Assembly (NCBI GenBank): GCA_009767595.1
Contig: VSDK01002217.1
Coordinates: 314,685 to 378,684, forward strand
From: Symbiodinium kawagutii
Taxonomy: Eukaryota; Sar; Dinophyceae; Suessiales; Symbiodiniaceae
DNA length: 64,000 nucleotides
Direction: 5' to 3'
Below the pieces are notes generated by a model, which was given only the letters and a program-made list of their open reading frames with translations, was not told the DNA's origin and did not search any database. How positions within the stretch are numbered: the first letter of the stretch is position 1; each line of letters begins with the position of its first letter. This document shows, piece after piece, positions 11,101 to 21,912 of the stretch. The position numbers and the translations under genes are program-made.

Positions 11101-14100
11101 ACTAATATGGGGGTTTCTTACAATAGGGAGCCCTCAAAAATGATCAGTTTATTACTATTCATGAGAAATGTTGGGTGGTTTGGGGATTCCCTATTTTGAG
11201 AAATAGTTTTATTTGCCACAACTGGTAGTTGCGCTAGTCAAATCTAGTTATAAACACATGGTCCACAATGCTTGATCATACCAATGTAGTACTTCAGAAT
11301 TAGGATGGTCAATACATGTCCTGGTAAATTGCATTGTAGCGGTTAATCAGTAGATACTTGGTTAACCAACAGGGGATCCCAATATCAAATGATGCTTGAT
11401 CATGCTTACTCTCTGGCAAAGCAACCTTGAAGTGGACAATCCACCACTTCTCATGGTTTTACCCATCAGAACTGGTACTTTTTAGCGCCACCAGGTGAAT
11501 CCACCAGAAAGTCATTCTCACGTCACAGAACCACAACAGCTACTTGCCTGGTGGTTTACCCAGTTACAACCCAACTTAGCTAACTTCCAGTAGACCCTGG
11601 TCCCTTGTGTGGTAACCAGGGGGGGTCCCTTGTAGGTCACAGGGAACCACCACATGGTTCCCCCGGAGGCGAACTCGCTTCATTTGAAGCGACCGTGGCC
11701 AACATCACCTTCGGCGTGGACGAATCGCAGATGATTCCCATGGCAGGTCGGCCGGGCTGACGTGGCGGATGGATGTGTATCCCCAGGGATGGTAAGTGCA
11801 TCTTCAGTTGGATGGTAACTGGTGACGTGAAGCCATGGTTAGTTTGGGGTTCCCGTATCACCTACTTGATATAGAGCTTGTAACCAATGATGATTCATCA
11901 CCACTACCACTCATCGCAGTTACTAATGGCCAATCATAAGAAGTCAGTGATGGCTATTTTACACACCGTGAACATCCCGACAGCTGCCAGTGCATGGGGT
12001 GATCTTGGCGACATGTTTAGGGGCACCTTGATGTGTGCCGCATAGCCGTGTATTTGTTGTTCAATCTATTTGAAGCCATCAACCAGGTTGTTAACCACGA
12101 TTGATCTATCTCCATAGATGATTTTTAATCGCCACTGACGTCCACCGTCAGCATCCGCAGTACAGTCTAGGCCATAAAGAGCCGTCACTCCGATCTACTA
12201 CAGCGCCGCTCCAGTGGCCAGGATTATTGGCATCCATGTCTGCAGGGTTGAACTAATGTTCTTCCTGTATTGATTCGTTCTTCAAAAACAACAGTGGTCA
12301 ATTATGAGCCTCGAAATCCATCAAAATCCTGAAGTTTTCCAGGGTTTCGCATTCAACAACGCACAGTCCTAGGACAATTGAACAAATTCGTGGTTAATTG
12401 CTGCCTTTTGATCAGTATCCATCAAGGACCAGCCCAGCTTTTGTTCTTATCAATGTTTGTGGCTTCTTGATGGTAAGGCCGCAAGGCCTTTGTCTTAGCG
12501 TAGTCATCAGCCCTCTTTTCAAAATCCTATTTGTATCCTAGGACATTCTTAGTTGATCACGCTGAATGATTGATGGCACATTTCCATGGCTAATTACGGT
12601 CAATCTCTTCCTTGACCATTGGTTAATTATACAATCAATGCAAAAACTCCTTGGACCATAGTATCACAGCAACTTTCGGAGGATTTGATGAATCACCACG
12701 GCAAGGTGATCATCCTGATGTTACCCCGGTGAATCAGACAGGAATCGCTGCTGCTTACGGATGTTTCACCATTCTCAGTTGGATAACCATGGAAGAACCA
12801 GGTGGTAAACGTAGATTAACTGTGAATTGTTCAATGCATGATTACCAATCATCACTGAACATCATCAACCATGATGATCACCCACGTAACCATCGCTTGA
12901 TCACCCAACCATGGCTGGCAATAATCACTTTTCACCACCAACCATGACCGTTGCTTTGATGTGGATGACCAAATCAAAACCGGTCACTCACCATGGGTAT
13001 AGGGATTATAAATGTCCTTACCTCCAGGGTTTGATTAAGATTGATTATGGTCACATTTCCCAGCTTAATGCCAGTTGCACCTCCAAGTAGCCATCTACTA
13101 CTTTGCACAATTAGCCACTACCAATTACATAACCATGGATTAACAATCTATCAATTCTTCTTGACCGTCATGATTTACCGTGACTACTCATTATTCTTCC
13201 CGCTATTAGCCATGATTTACTATTGATCATTGCCATGATGAACTATTGCAATGGCAAAATGACAGCTAACCACAACTTTACCACTGGCACTAACCAACAT
13301 TTAACCACATATCATCTATCCTTAACAATCTATTTATAATTGATAATCATCATTATTGACCATTACTAATTACTCATTATTCTACTCATCATGCTTCCCA
13401 TTATCAACCAACATTTTACCATCATTAACCATTACTACTCATCTATTCTTCCAACATTAATACTATTAGCAATGGATTGTATTACTACTATTCATTAACC
13501 ATAACTTGTTTCACCACCTCCTCTAATCACTATTCTTAACCATATTCTTTATTTGACCCATTGCCGTGTCACTAAGCATTACTACCCATCATTTTTTTGC
13601 TGGTGGTTTTAAACATTTTATATTTTCCCTATTGTTCATTAACAAATGGTTGGTTGACTAATATTTTTCATAGAGGTGGTTCAACCACCAACCAGTCAAT
13701 GATCATTATTCAGCAAATATGAACCATTATTAGCCACTCATCATTAGTAGCCATTTCATAGGCTTATGAAACCACCAACCAATAATGATTATTATTAGCA
13801 ATTACAATAATCAGTATATTAGCCCATATTCACCACTATTAGCCACCAATTGTAGGGGTGGTTCAACCACCAACCAGTGAACCACTGGCTTCTCATTTAC
13901 CCACCATGTCCAAGGCCCTGATGGAACCCATCTCTCTCTGCCTTCCACCCGCTTCAGGCTCTGAAGCTTGGAATTACTCTGCACAGCTCCAAGCGCGGTT
14001 TCAGGCGGCACCGGCGCCGGCAGCAATCCATGGGGAGATGATGAGTCATGGTGGGATGATCAAGGGATGGTTAAGAGGATGATAATCATGAGCTTAGATA

Positions 14101-17100
14101 GATGGTGAAGTGATGGTTACATGGATCTTGCTCTGCCAGGAACGAATTGAACTGCCGATCAAGATCTTCGATGACGTTTCTTACCATCCAGGCGGAGTCC
14201 CCCGTTGTTGGGAGTGGTGTGGGTAGAGCAAGCCATTTCGCGCAGTCGCGGGTCTTTCGGCAGTTGTTTGGTTGACCAATGGTAGATCCATATTTGGCTG
14301 ATAGGGGGTAACAGCCAACTGTAGTAGTTGATGATGGTTGTTAATGGTAGATTCAGATCTTGATAAATCAACCCAACAACTTACCTGCTGGTGAGCTACC
14401 ATCACAGATGTTCGTTTATGAACATGAATCTAACATTGACACCTGCGAAGGGTCTGGGATACATGGTACTTTGATGCATTTTGGCACTCTGCTCAGCAAA
14501 GTGAGCACACATTTTTCATGAAGATTCAGGAAGTATAATGGATTTGGTCGCTGATAAGAGCTTGCACTCGTGGTTGCTTTTGAAGAGATTATCAGCAAGT
14601 AGCGGTTTCTCAAGTACTGGGTGGTTTATTGCTATGAATAAGGTCAATATTTGATGTTTTGGGGATGGGTACTCCTATTTGAAGAAACCACCAAGTCAGT
14701 CCTTAGCATTCACGAATCAAGCATTCTCATTGCCATTGTAGTCAATTGGATCTAGTGCCTTCATCAATTTGAGAGGGTGGTGTCTACTTGGTTGGCTTGC
14801 GCACGAAGGCAGGGGTTTAGGCAAACGACTGGATGCCCAGAGAGTGTTGTCTCATAGAGGAGATTTGCTAGTCCTAAACAACATTACTCCTAGTAAGTTT
14901 TCATGCTTGTTTTTTGTTGGTAATATTCCGTTATATTCCTATTATCATGTTGTATGTTCCATTTTATGTTTTTTCCCTGTATATGGTTGTCATTGTTGCA
15001 TCACTAACATGGTTGGCACTACTTGATCAACCCATTCATCCGCCAAACCCACCAACCACGACCTGAGATGTAGCCCCATCGGTAGGAGAGCTAGCTGGCT
15101 CGCTGAGCAAATGAGAAGCTGGCGAACCCCCCTGTGAGATGGTAGATGATGGTAACTGGTTAAGAATGGCGTATGGGGATGGATCAATCATAGTTGATAG
15201 TGTTACATAGGGGTTATAACGATTGATGGTGGTTACTAATATGGGAAATTCACCGACAATGATGTCCAAACAACTACTGGTTGGTGGTTTGATTGGCACT
15301 GTTTATTTTCTCAAATGTATTTCCAAATGGTTGGTTGCACCATCGTTAAAATCAATTGACCATTTGGTGGTGCGCGATCTATCAAAAGCCATCAATTGAA
15401 CATCAATCAACCATCAAGCAACCATCACCAACCATCATAAAGCATCGCTAACCATTCATTAGCATGAGCAATCTTTAACCATCACCAACCATGATTAAGA
15501 AGCATTAGCCATCATTTACCTTCATTAAGCATCCATTTTGACACATCACGCCCTGAATCATTGACCTTTATGTACCGTTATTTCTGAATTGTTCATGGAT
15601 GGATTTTAAGACCTTCACCATCAACTGTCTTGAAATTAGATCATCAAATAACCATTGATGGATGGTTCACCATCCACCAGCCACTGCCCCGCTCCCTCCC
15701 GCGTGCGACCGCAGAATTTCGTTACTTCGACGTGGAGCTGGTGATCCCTCCAGAGCTCTTGATGGGTCATCAAGGTGCAGCGGTGCGCTGGTGCGCTGGT
15801 GGGTTGGGTCTTAAGATTGGTTAGTAAGTGGTGGTTTCTCAAGCCATAGGAACCCCAAAAAATGGTTGGTTTAGTGCTACTAATGGCTAATAAAGGATGA
15901 CTTGGGGGTCCCCCGATTGTGAGAAACACCCAAATTGTTAAAAATGATAAAACTAAATTATATGGTTAATAGTATGTTTCACCATTATTAACAATAGTGA
16001 TAATGGTTGATATTGGTTGATATTAGTTGATCAAATGGTTAACAATGGTTGATGAATTGTTAAGGTTGGTTGATAAATGGTCAACTTTGGTTGACTAGAC
16101 TGGTTTACCAATGGTCGAATTGGTTGTTAACCATGAAGTAGTCTCGATAACGGTCGATAAACTGATGTACTAAATTGGTGAATATTGGTTAACCAATGTG
16201 CCAATGTGTGACTATTGTTGTATAAAACCCAATGTTTTGGTTGAATTACTGGTTAAATAGTTTTGGTTCAATTTAAGGTTTGGAGTTACTTGGCTCAATT
16301 ACCTGGTTTTGGTTCAATTACCTGGTTGAATTACTGGTACAACTGCAACAAAAGGTAGTTTTTGTAGGTTGTCCATACATGATGGGGACCCCCAAAAAAC
16401 TGGTGGAGTATGATCATGGCTTGGGATGGTTGGCGGACCAACCTTGGTGGCCGGAGGGGGGCCGATTTGGAGCCAGGGGTGTACCCTTTTAAAGGGGAAG
16501 CGATTTGGAGCTAGCAAGAGTGTTCCAAGCAAATGGTAGAATATGACTGACTCATGTGGACCAATCTTAACCCAATGGTTAAGAAATCTATTATTACGAT
16601 CATGATGCGTAATGGTTGGTGGTTCATGTTCGGCGAGTGAATATTGGTTGGCATGGGTTTGTCCATCAATGGTGTACCACCAAAACCGGTGGCTTCCCTA
16701 CATAATGATCATGGCTTGGGATGGCTGGGGGTACCATCATGTATGGACAAAACCCAAGTGGCCAACTACTATCAATCAATACCAATCCAATACTAGCTGG
16801 TGTTTTGAACGACATTTTGCTTATTTTCCCGAGGATTTTTTTTAACAATTGGTTGGTGGACTAATATGTTCAATAGTTCGGAACCGCATAGTTATTGTCA
16901 TGGTTGATACAAATTGGTTTGTTATGGTGCAGAACCAAGGTTTATTAACCATGACGATAACTAATCCAATAGTTCAGAAACAAATCGGTATTTGGTTGAT
17001 GGAAATCTTGGTGATTTAATATTTGGTATCCCCGAGTAGTTACAATAACTTAAACAATGTTTATTGTTGATGGACATTTTGGTATCACCATTAGTTATTG

Positions 17101-18124
17101 TCATGGTTGATACAAATTCAAACCTTGGTATTTGGATGGTCATTACCCAATATGTACGACTGATACAAACGAGTACGGTATACAAATTGGATTCTGCTGT
17201 TGACCAATATCAACCAACACACTGATGATACTAGTATTAATTAACTGATACGAACTGTGAACAGCAAACCCAACACTGGTTGTATTTCTATGGTGTTCTC
17301 ACATATCCATTCCTTTTACTAATGGAAGATCTGGATCAACAGACCACCCAGTGTTCATGGGCCTTCGCGATTCATGGTACACTTGGGGGTTGACTGGTTG
17401 ATCTCCCAGAAATGCTTACTAATGATGCTTAACCAATATTTAAATACTATTGATATTAGCATTTGCAGTTCCTAAGAAATTGATATTGTTGCTAATAACA
17501 ATTTGTACCTACAAACCATTAGTAGTGATTAATTCGTAGACATGTTTTATTATTAATGGTGATTCATTAGTGGTGATAACAATCCCGCCAACCATTCCCA
17601 ATATCAATTTCTTTTATTGATTATCTTCCTAGTGGTCATTAATTAGTAGAAATGTATATTGGAAATGGTTAGCGGATGCTAGTGGATACTGGCAACAGTT
17701 TCCTTCTATACTAGTATCCATGACTATCCACTGACCATTGCCATTATCTGTTTCTATTAATTTCTATTTAGTGGTTTCTCGAAATAGGGAACCAAAAAAA
17801 TGAATAATAGGTTGATTTGTTACCTTTAAATGGTCAATTAAAGATGATTTGGGGGTACCTCTATGTTGAAAAAGCACCCAAATAGTCAAATAGGGGTACC
17901 TCTAATTCATCCATTCGAAACCATTTAATACAACAAACCATCCATAACTTTGGGGGTTCCCTATGGCTTGAAAAGCCACCGTTTATCCTCTCACTCTTAC
18001 TGACTCCTGGTAAACAAGGCGCTGAGATCTCAATTTGTCAGGTCCGTTGCATCCCTTCGTTTCTTTGCGGCAGCAAGAGACCGACCAGGCGCAGTTGAAC
18101 CTGTTATGCGGTTCGTTTCGCGAG
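8095..18124 (+). CDS. Multi-exon gene segment encoding a Calx-beta-type domain
   Basis: Ten plus-strand exons (8095-8154, 9105-9179, 9872-9942, 10600-10757, 11636-11746, 12670-12705, 13958-14004, 14140-14191, 15715-15774, 18042-18124) join in compatible phase into about 251 codons. The product shows the Calx-beta beta-sandwich pattern: PIEFSSPVYHVYKD, then NVTLVIQRS, then ITVVVRTRDGTA followed by SLDYGG, then RIELPIKIFDD and finally YFDVELVIPP. In Na/Ca exchangers, integrin beta4 and FRAS/FREM or adhesion-GPCR proteins such domains bind calcium or mediate adhesion. Introns range from 135 to 2267 bp. Two donors are GC (CAG|GCGG), a third is probably GC (GAG|GCGC), the rest GT. Both ends of the gene are unknown, and more repeats probably lie outside. 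Weakest points: the end of the second exon and the small exon at 12670. Confidence 0.6.
8213..8334. mobile_element. Palindromic MITE-like element, family 2
   Basis: About 120 bp with inverted ends: ATGGCTATGGGTCAATATTA on the left and GGTACGGGGTTTTGACTCAC on the right. Related copies lie at 21617, 25392, 29222 and 30772. No coding capacity. Confidence 0.55.
9105..9179 (+). CDS. Calx-beta gene, exon 2
   Basis: The acceptor is GCCTGCAG|GAC. The exon reads DPSGRC and then VSDGPIEFSSPVYHVYKDT, matching the first strand of a Calx-beta domain. The strong donor CAGCT|GTGAGAG at 9191 would leave in phase 2, which does not match the next exon; the weaker ACC|GTGTCT at 9180 leaves in phase 0 and does. 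An unseen exon between 9191 and 9857 is the alternative. Confidence 0.5.
9872..9942 (+). CDS. Calx-beta gene, exon 3
   Basis: The exon lies between CACCGCCAG|GAC and TCAGG|GTGAGT, phase 0 to 2, 71 nt. It reads DQQNVTLVIQRSIYALSHLE and then LLS; the V-T-L-V-I-Q-R strand fits Calx-beta position 2. Confidence 0.55.
10206..10598. repeat. CCAA/AACC-rich simple repeats in intron 3
   Basis: A short (ACCA)n/(CCAA)n run lies at about 10208-10240, and a longer degenerate AACC/AAAACC tract at 10505-10598 leads directly into the AG acceptor of the exon at 10600. Confidence 0.5.
10600..10757 (+). CDS. Calx-beta gene, exon 4 (DGTA...DY signature)
   Basis: The longest exon of the set (158 nt), between AACAAACCAG|G and CGTC|GTAAGT, entered in phase 2 and left in phase 1. 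It reads TGNISGADFAHP, then ITVVVRTRDGTA and SSSLDYGG. The R-x-x-D-G-T-A and D-Y pair is the most diagnostic part of the Calx-beta fold and the main basis for the call. Confidence 0.65.
11110..11205. mobile_element. Palindromic MITE-like element, family 1
   Basis: A left arm like GGGTTTCTTACAATAGGGAG and a right arm like TCCCTATTTTGAGAAATAG are inverted copies. It lies in the intron after the exon at 10600. Confidence 0.45.
11636..11746 (+). CDS. Calx-beta gene, exon 5
   Basis: The exon lies between CTTGTAG|G and GGCAG|GTCGGC, phase 1 to 1, 111 nt. It begins with a Pro/Gly/Arg-rich stretch, then SFEATVANITFGVDESQM. The phase agrees with the strong GTAAGT donor of the preceding exon. Confidence 0.55.
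12670..12705 (+). CDS. Calx-beta gene, optional 36-nt exon
   Basis: A 36-nt block between GTATCACAG|C and CAAG|GTGATC. Inserted at phase 1 it keeps frame and reads ATFGGFDESPRQ. Because its length is a multiple of three the gene reads through with or without it, so it could be an alternative exon or not used. Confidence 0.35.
13958..14004 (+). CDS. Calx-beta gene, exon with GC donor
   Basis: The exon lies between CGCTTCAG|G and TTTCAG|GCGGCA (GC donor), phase 1 to 0, 47 nt. It reads SEAWNYSAQLQARFQ. The other frames of this GC-rich block are open too; this one is chosen because both phases fit the neighbours. Confidence 0.5.
14140..14191 (+). CDS. Calx-beta gene, IFDD exon
   Basis: The exon lies between CTCTGCCAG|GAA and CATCCAG|GCGGAG (GC donor), phase 0 to 1, 52 nt. 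It reads ERIELPIKIFDDVSYHP, the Calx-beta strand that ends in the calcium-site Asp-Asp. The 135-bp intron before it is the shortest of the gene. Confidence 0.6.
15715..15774 (+). CDS. Calx-beta gene, last strand exon
   Basis: The exon lies between GTGCGACCGCAG|AA and CATCAAG|GTGCAG, phase 1 to 1, 60 nt. Joined to the preceding G it reads EFRYFDVELVIPPELLMGHQ; F-x-V-x-L-x-x-P is the usual final strand of the domain. Confidence 0.6.
15828..15932. mobile_element. Palindromic MITE-like element, family 1
   Basis: The left arm GTGGTTTCTCAAGCCATAGG and the right arm ending GAGAAACACCC form inverted termini around a centre with GGTTGGTTTAGTG. It begins about 54 bp after the exon ending at 15774. Confidence 0.5.
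16651..16758. mobile_element. Palindromic MITE-like element, family 3
   Basis: The inverted ends GGGTTTGTCCATCAATGGTG and CATCATGTATGGACAAAACC enclose ACCGGTGGCTTCC. A partial relative lies at about 16363-16440 and a full one at 27558-27645. Confidence 0.5.
17769..17881. mobile_element. Palindromic MITE-like element, family 1
   Basis: The left arm GTGGTTTCTCGAAATAGGGA pairs with the right arm TACCTCTATGTTGAAAAAGC. It abuts a second copy directly. Confidence 0.45.
17882..17981. mobile_element. Palindromic MITE-like element, family 1 (adjacent copy)
   Basis: The left arm is CAAATAGGGGTACCTC, the right arm GGGGGTTCCCTATGGCTTGA. It is head-to-tail with the element at 17769 and ends about 60 bp before the exon at 18042. 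Confidence 0.4.
18042..18124 (+). CDS. Calx-beta gene, downstream exon, frame uncertain
   Basis: The block lies between ATTTGTCAG|GT and GCGAG|GTGTTG, 83 nt. In the phase set by the previous exon it reads PLHPFVSLRQQ then ETDQAQLNLLCGSFRE. Another frame is also open and reads SVASLRFFAAARDRPGAVEP. The phase favours the first, the composition does not decide. A pair of palindromic elements lies just upstream. Confidence 0.4.
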
Positions 18125-19184
18125 GTGTTGGATGGTGGGATGATGGTTGGATCGTGGTGCTTGGTGATGCTTAAGGATGGCTTAATGATTGTTCAACTAG
18201 CGGATGATGAGTGGTTGATGGTTAGTGCGTAGGATTAGCAAGGAATGGTTTTAATTAATACTTCATACTGGATGATGACAATGGTTGACAATCATTAAGA
18301 AATGACTGAGAATGGTGAATTAGTGGTTGATAATGACCAAACATTGCTTGGTGGTGCTTAGTAAATGGTTCGAACTGATTAATCATGATTGCTGATGATG
18401 ATGAATCATAGCGACTGATGATGGTTGACCATGATCATAGTTGATTGTCATGATTCATGAAGTTAAGTGAGGGTTACCAGGGATTAATTTTTGAACTAAT
18501 TCTCAATCACTGGTCACTTAACTCTTAATGGTTTGAAAAACGTAACACTGAACAAGATCAATCAAGAGCAGTGGGAGATGCAGCTGTGAATCAATGCATG
18601 GCTAGCAATGTTTATTGTAACGGAAAATGAGAAAAAGAAACAGCAAGATTAATATGCGGGGTTTTTGGAGTGGGCTGATAATGCTTAGCAGATGTTTAAC
18701 GACCATGTAAAGATAATGTTCATCGTTGCTTACACAGCAATAGGCCTGTAAAAAAGGTTATGTAGAGCGAGCGATGGTGCTTATTACTAGTCGTACTGTA
18801 GTCAGTAATGGTTCAAAATTGTCAGTACACTTTAGTAACGGCAACGGTCCACAATGGCTAGCCGTGCTTCAGAATAATGGTTAGTGGAAGTGACCCCCTG
18901 GACATGTTCAATCATAGCTTGGAATCAAGAGTCAGAATGGTGATATTGATTGCCAGATGTCATTGGTAGATCATGATTGTCAACAATGAATGACGACCAG
19001 TTTTATGTTTAGCATTGGGCACTGGTTAGGTTCGTGACTAGCAATGATGAACCTACCCATGGGTTAGTATAAAGATCTAATCCACTAGTATCATACCAGT
19101 TGATGAGAGATTCACATGAAAAAAAATTATTTTACTTCGAGTGATCCCCACCATGTCATGTCATCACCGCTTGTTGACTCCACT
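18125..19184. other. No gene seen; intronic repeats
   Basis: TGATGGTTGA-type degenerate repeats at 18130-18530, then about 650 bp of mixed sequence without convincing splice-bounded coding blocks. Confidence 0.45.
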
Positions 19185-20592
19185 TTTGTCTGACATTCTC
19201 TCCGACATACCTTCTGACATTCTTTCTGGCAAATCTTCTGCCATTCTCTCTGGCATACCTTTTGACATTCTTTCTGACATCCTTTCTGGCACATCTTCTG
19301 ACGTTCTTTCTGACAACTTTCTACTCGGACATTCTTTCTGGCAAATCTTTTGGCATTCTCTCTGGCATCTCTTCTGACATTCTTTCTGACATATCTTTTG
19401 ACATTCTTTCTGACATATCTTCTGCCAATCTCTCTGATATTCTCTCTGACATGTCTTCTGGCATTCTTTCTGACAGATCTTTTGACATTCTCTCTGACAT
19501 ATATTCTGACAAATCTTCTGACATATCTTCTGACATTCTCTCTGACATTCTTTCTGGCAAATCTTTTGACATTCTTTCTGACATCTCTTCTGACATTCTT
19601 TCTGGCATGTCTTCTGACATATCTTCTGACATTCTCTCTGACATCCTTTCTGGCATATCTTTTGACATTCTTTCTGACATCTCTTCTGACATTCTTTCTG
19701 ACATATCTTCTGACATTCTCTCTGACATTCTTTCTGGCAGATCTTTTGGCATTCTCTCTGACATATTTTCTGACATATCTTCTGACATTTCTTCCGGCAT
19801 TCTATCCTGGCATTTCTTTTGACATTCTCTCTGACATCTCTTCTGACAGTCTTTCTGACATATCTTCTGACATTCTTTCTGACATGTCTTCTGACATATC
19901 TCCTGACATTCTCTCTGACATTCTTTCTGGCATATCTTTTGACATTCTCTCTGACATATCTTCTGACATTCTCTCTGACATTCTTCCTGACATCTCTTCT
20001 GACATTCTTTCTGGCATGTCTTTTGACATTCTTTCTGACATTCTTTCTGACATATCTTTTTGACAATCTCTCTGACATATATTCTGACATATCTTCAGAC
20101 ATCTCTTCTGACAGTCTTTCTGACATATCTTCTGACATTCTTTCTGACATGTCTTCTGACATATCTCCTGACATTCTCTCTGACATTCTTTCTGGCATAT
20201 CTTTTGACATTCTCTCTGACATATCTTCTGACATTCTCTCTGACATTCTTCCTGACATCTCTTCTGACATTCTTTCTGGCATGTCTTTTGACATTCTTTC
20301 TGACATTCTTTCTGACATTCTTTCTGACATCTCTTTTGACAATCTCTCTGACATATATTCTGACATATCTTCAGACATATCTTCTGACATTCTTTCTGAC
20401 ATCTCTTCTGACATTCTTTCTGGCATATCTTTTGACATTCTTCTGACATGTCTTCTGACATATCCTCTGACATTCTCTCTGACATATCTTCTGACATTCT
20501 TTCTGACATCTCTTCTGACATTCTTTCTGACATATCTTCTGGCATTCTCTCTGACATATCTTCTGACATTCTCTCTGACATTCTTTCTGGCA
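19185..20592. repeat. 12-bp minisatellite array (TCTGACATTCTT and variants)
   Basis: About 117 tandem 12-bp units of consensus TCTGACATNTCT, with variants such as TCTGGCATATCT and TTTGACATTCTT. A segment of about 225 bp is repeated at a distance of 265 bp (22 units plus one extra T near 20060), so the array also expanded in larger blocks. The period is a multiple of three and the unit lacks stops in five of six frames, which creates long repetitive open frames on both strands (for example R-M-S-E and C-Q-K-E on the minus strand). They are by-products. The array runs into the assembly gap, so its true length is unknown. Confidence 0.9.
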
Positions 20593-21170
20593 NNNNNNNN
20601 NNNNNNNNNNNNNNNNNNNNNNNNNNNNNNNNNNNNNNNNNNNNNNNNNNNNNNNNNNNNNNNNNNNNNNNNNNNNNNNNNNNNNNNNNNNNNNNNNNNN
20701 NNNNNNNNNNNNNNNNNNNNNNNNNNNNNNNNNNNNNNNNNNNNNNNNNNNNNNNNNNNNNNNNNNNNNNNNNNNNNNNNNNNNNNNNNNNNNNNNNNNN
20801 NNNNNNNNNNNNNNNNNNNNNNNNNNNNNNNNNNNNNNNNNNNNNNNNNNNNNNNNNNNNNNNNNNNNNNNNNNNNNNNNNNNNNNNNNNNNNNNNNNNN
20901 NNNNNNNNNNNNNNNNNNNNNNNNNNNNNNNNNNNNNNNNNNNNNNNNNNNNNNNNNNNNNNNNNNNNNNNNNNNNNNNNNNNNNNNNNNNNNNNNNNNN
21001 NNNNNNNNNNNNNNNNNNNNNNNNNNNNNNNNNNNNNNNNNNNNNNNNNNNNNNNNNNNNNNNNNNNNNNNNNNNNNNNNNNNNNNNNNNNNNNNNNNNN
21101 NNNNNNNNNNNNNNNNNNNNNNNNNNNNNNNNNNNNNNNNNNNNNNNNNNNNNNNNNNNNNNNNNNNNNN
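20593..21170. other. Assembly gap (578 N)
   Basis: An uninterrupted run of N. It is flanked by a 12-bp array on the left and a 40-bp array on the right, so it most likely hides more of both tandem repeats. Confidence 0.98.
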
Positions 21171-21380
21171 CGGATGGTCGCGGTTGAGGTCCGGCAGCCA
21201 CCACTGGCCGCAGATGGTCGCGGTTGAGGTCCGGCAGCCACCACTGGCCGCGCTTGGTCGCGGTTGAGGTCCGGCAGCCACCACTGGTCGCGCTTGGTCG
21301 CGGTTGAGGTCCGGCAGCCACCAGCAGGCATACATGATCGTGGTTGAGGTCCGGCAGCAACCACTAGTCGCGCTTGGTCG
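21171..21380. repeat. 40-bp minisatellite, about five copies
   Basis: GC-rich units with core GGTTGAGGTCCGGCAGCCAC begin at 21181, 21221, 21261, 21301 and 21341, exactly 40 bp apart. The last two units have diverged. Because 40 is not a multiple of three, the open frames through it change frame from unit to unit and are not evidence of a protein. The array starts at the gap edge and is probably longer. Confidence 0.9.
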
Positions 21381-21381
21381 T

Positions 21382-21451
21382 GGAGGAGGAGGAGGAGGAC
21401 AAGGAGGAGGACAAGGAGGAGGAGGAGGACGAGGAGGAGGACGAGGAGGAG
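21382..21451. repeat. GGA purine tract
   Basis: About 70 nt of (GGA)n with GAC/AAG interruptions on the plus strand, directly after the 40-bp array. Such G-rich polypurine runs can form quadruplex or triplex structures. It would translate as Glu/Asp runs, but nothing supports coding. Confidence 0.85.
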
Positions 21452-21616
21452 CAGTCAACTCTGATAAAATCTAACAACCCTCACCTGACAGGTGGGGAAA
21501 TATTGTATTTGATGTTGAAACACCGGCTGGGGCAATTTTGGGGGTGGTTTATTGATATGGATCCAACATTACTCTTTTATACCGTACCCAGTACCAGGAA
21601 CTGGTTATTCATGGGT

Positions 21617-21738
21617 GATATGGCTATGGGTCAGTTCACCCTGTACCTCTGGTTCCCCACCATTAACCAGTGTTTTCCGAATTACTGTTGGTGATTATCC
21701 CCCAGTAGTTGGTTGCTTAATATTGACCCATAGCCTTA
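21617..21738. mobile_element. Palindromic MITE-like element, family 2
   Basis: The left end is ATATGGCTATGGGTCAGTTC, the right end TAATATTGACCCATAGCC. It is an inverted-orientation relative of the copies at 8213 and 30772. Confidence 0.55.
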
Positions 21739-21912
21739 TAGTTGGTATATATCCCTTATAATTATTAGTTTTCATCCCCTATGATTAACCATTAACTAAT
21801 CAACCAGCCAGGTTGCTTGGTCAAAGCCAACAACCAAATTAAATCAACATTACTGAGCTCAGCCTCTGGTGGTGATTGATCATGCCATGGCATGTCGCTC
21901 CATTTTTCACAG

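Larger units (their letters stand above)
15933..18041. other. Intron: TGGTTGA/TTGGTTAA-type repeats and palindromic elements
   Basis: Dense degenerate TTGGTTGATATTGG-type repeats at 15990-16330 and mixed AT-rich sequence to 17770. No exon-like island found apart from the elements listed separately. Confidence 0.45.

Noticed and set aside
21171..21380. CRISPR array
   Set aside because: Units abut directly at 40 bp with no unique spacers; a minisatellite in a eukaryotic genome.
19164..21458. A 764-codon minus-strand open frame and several long frames on both strands
   Set aside because: They consist of the 12-bp array, 578 N and the 40-bp array. The frame stays open because of repeat period and unknown bases.
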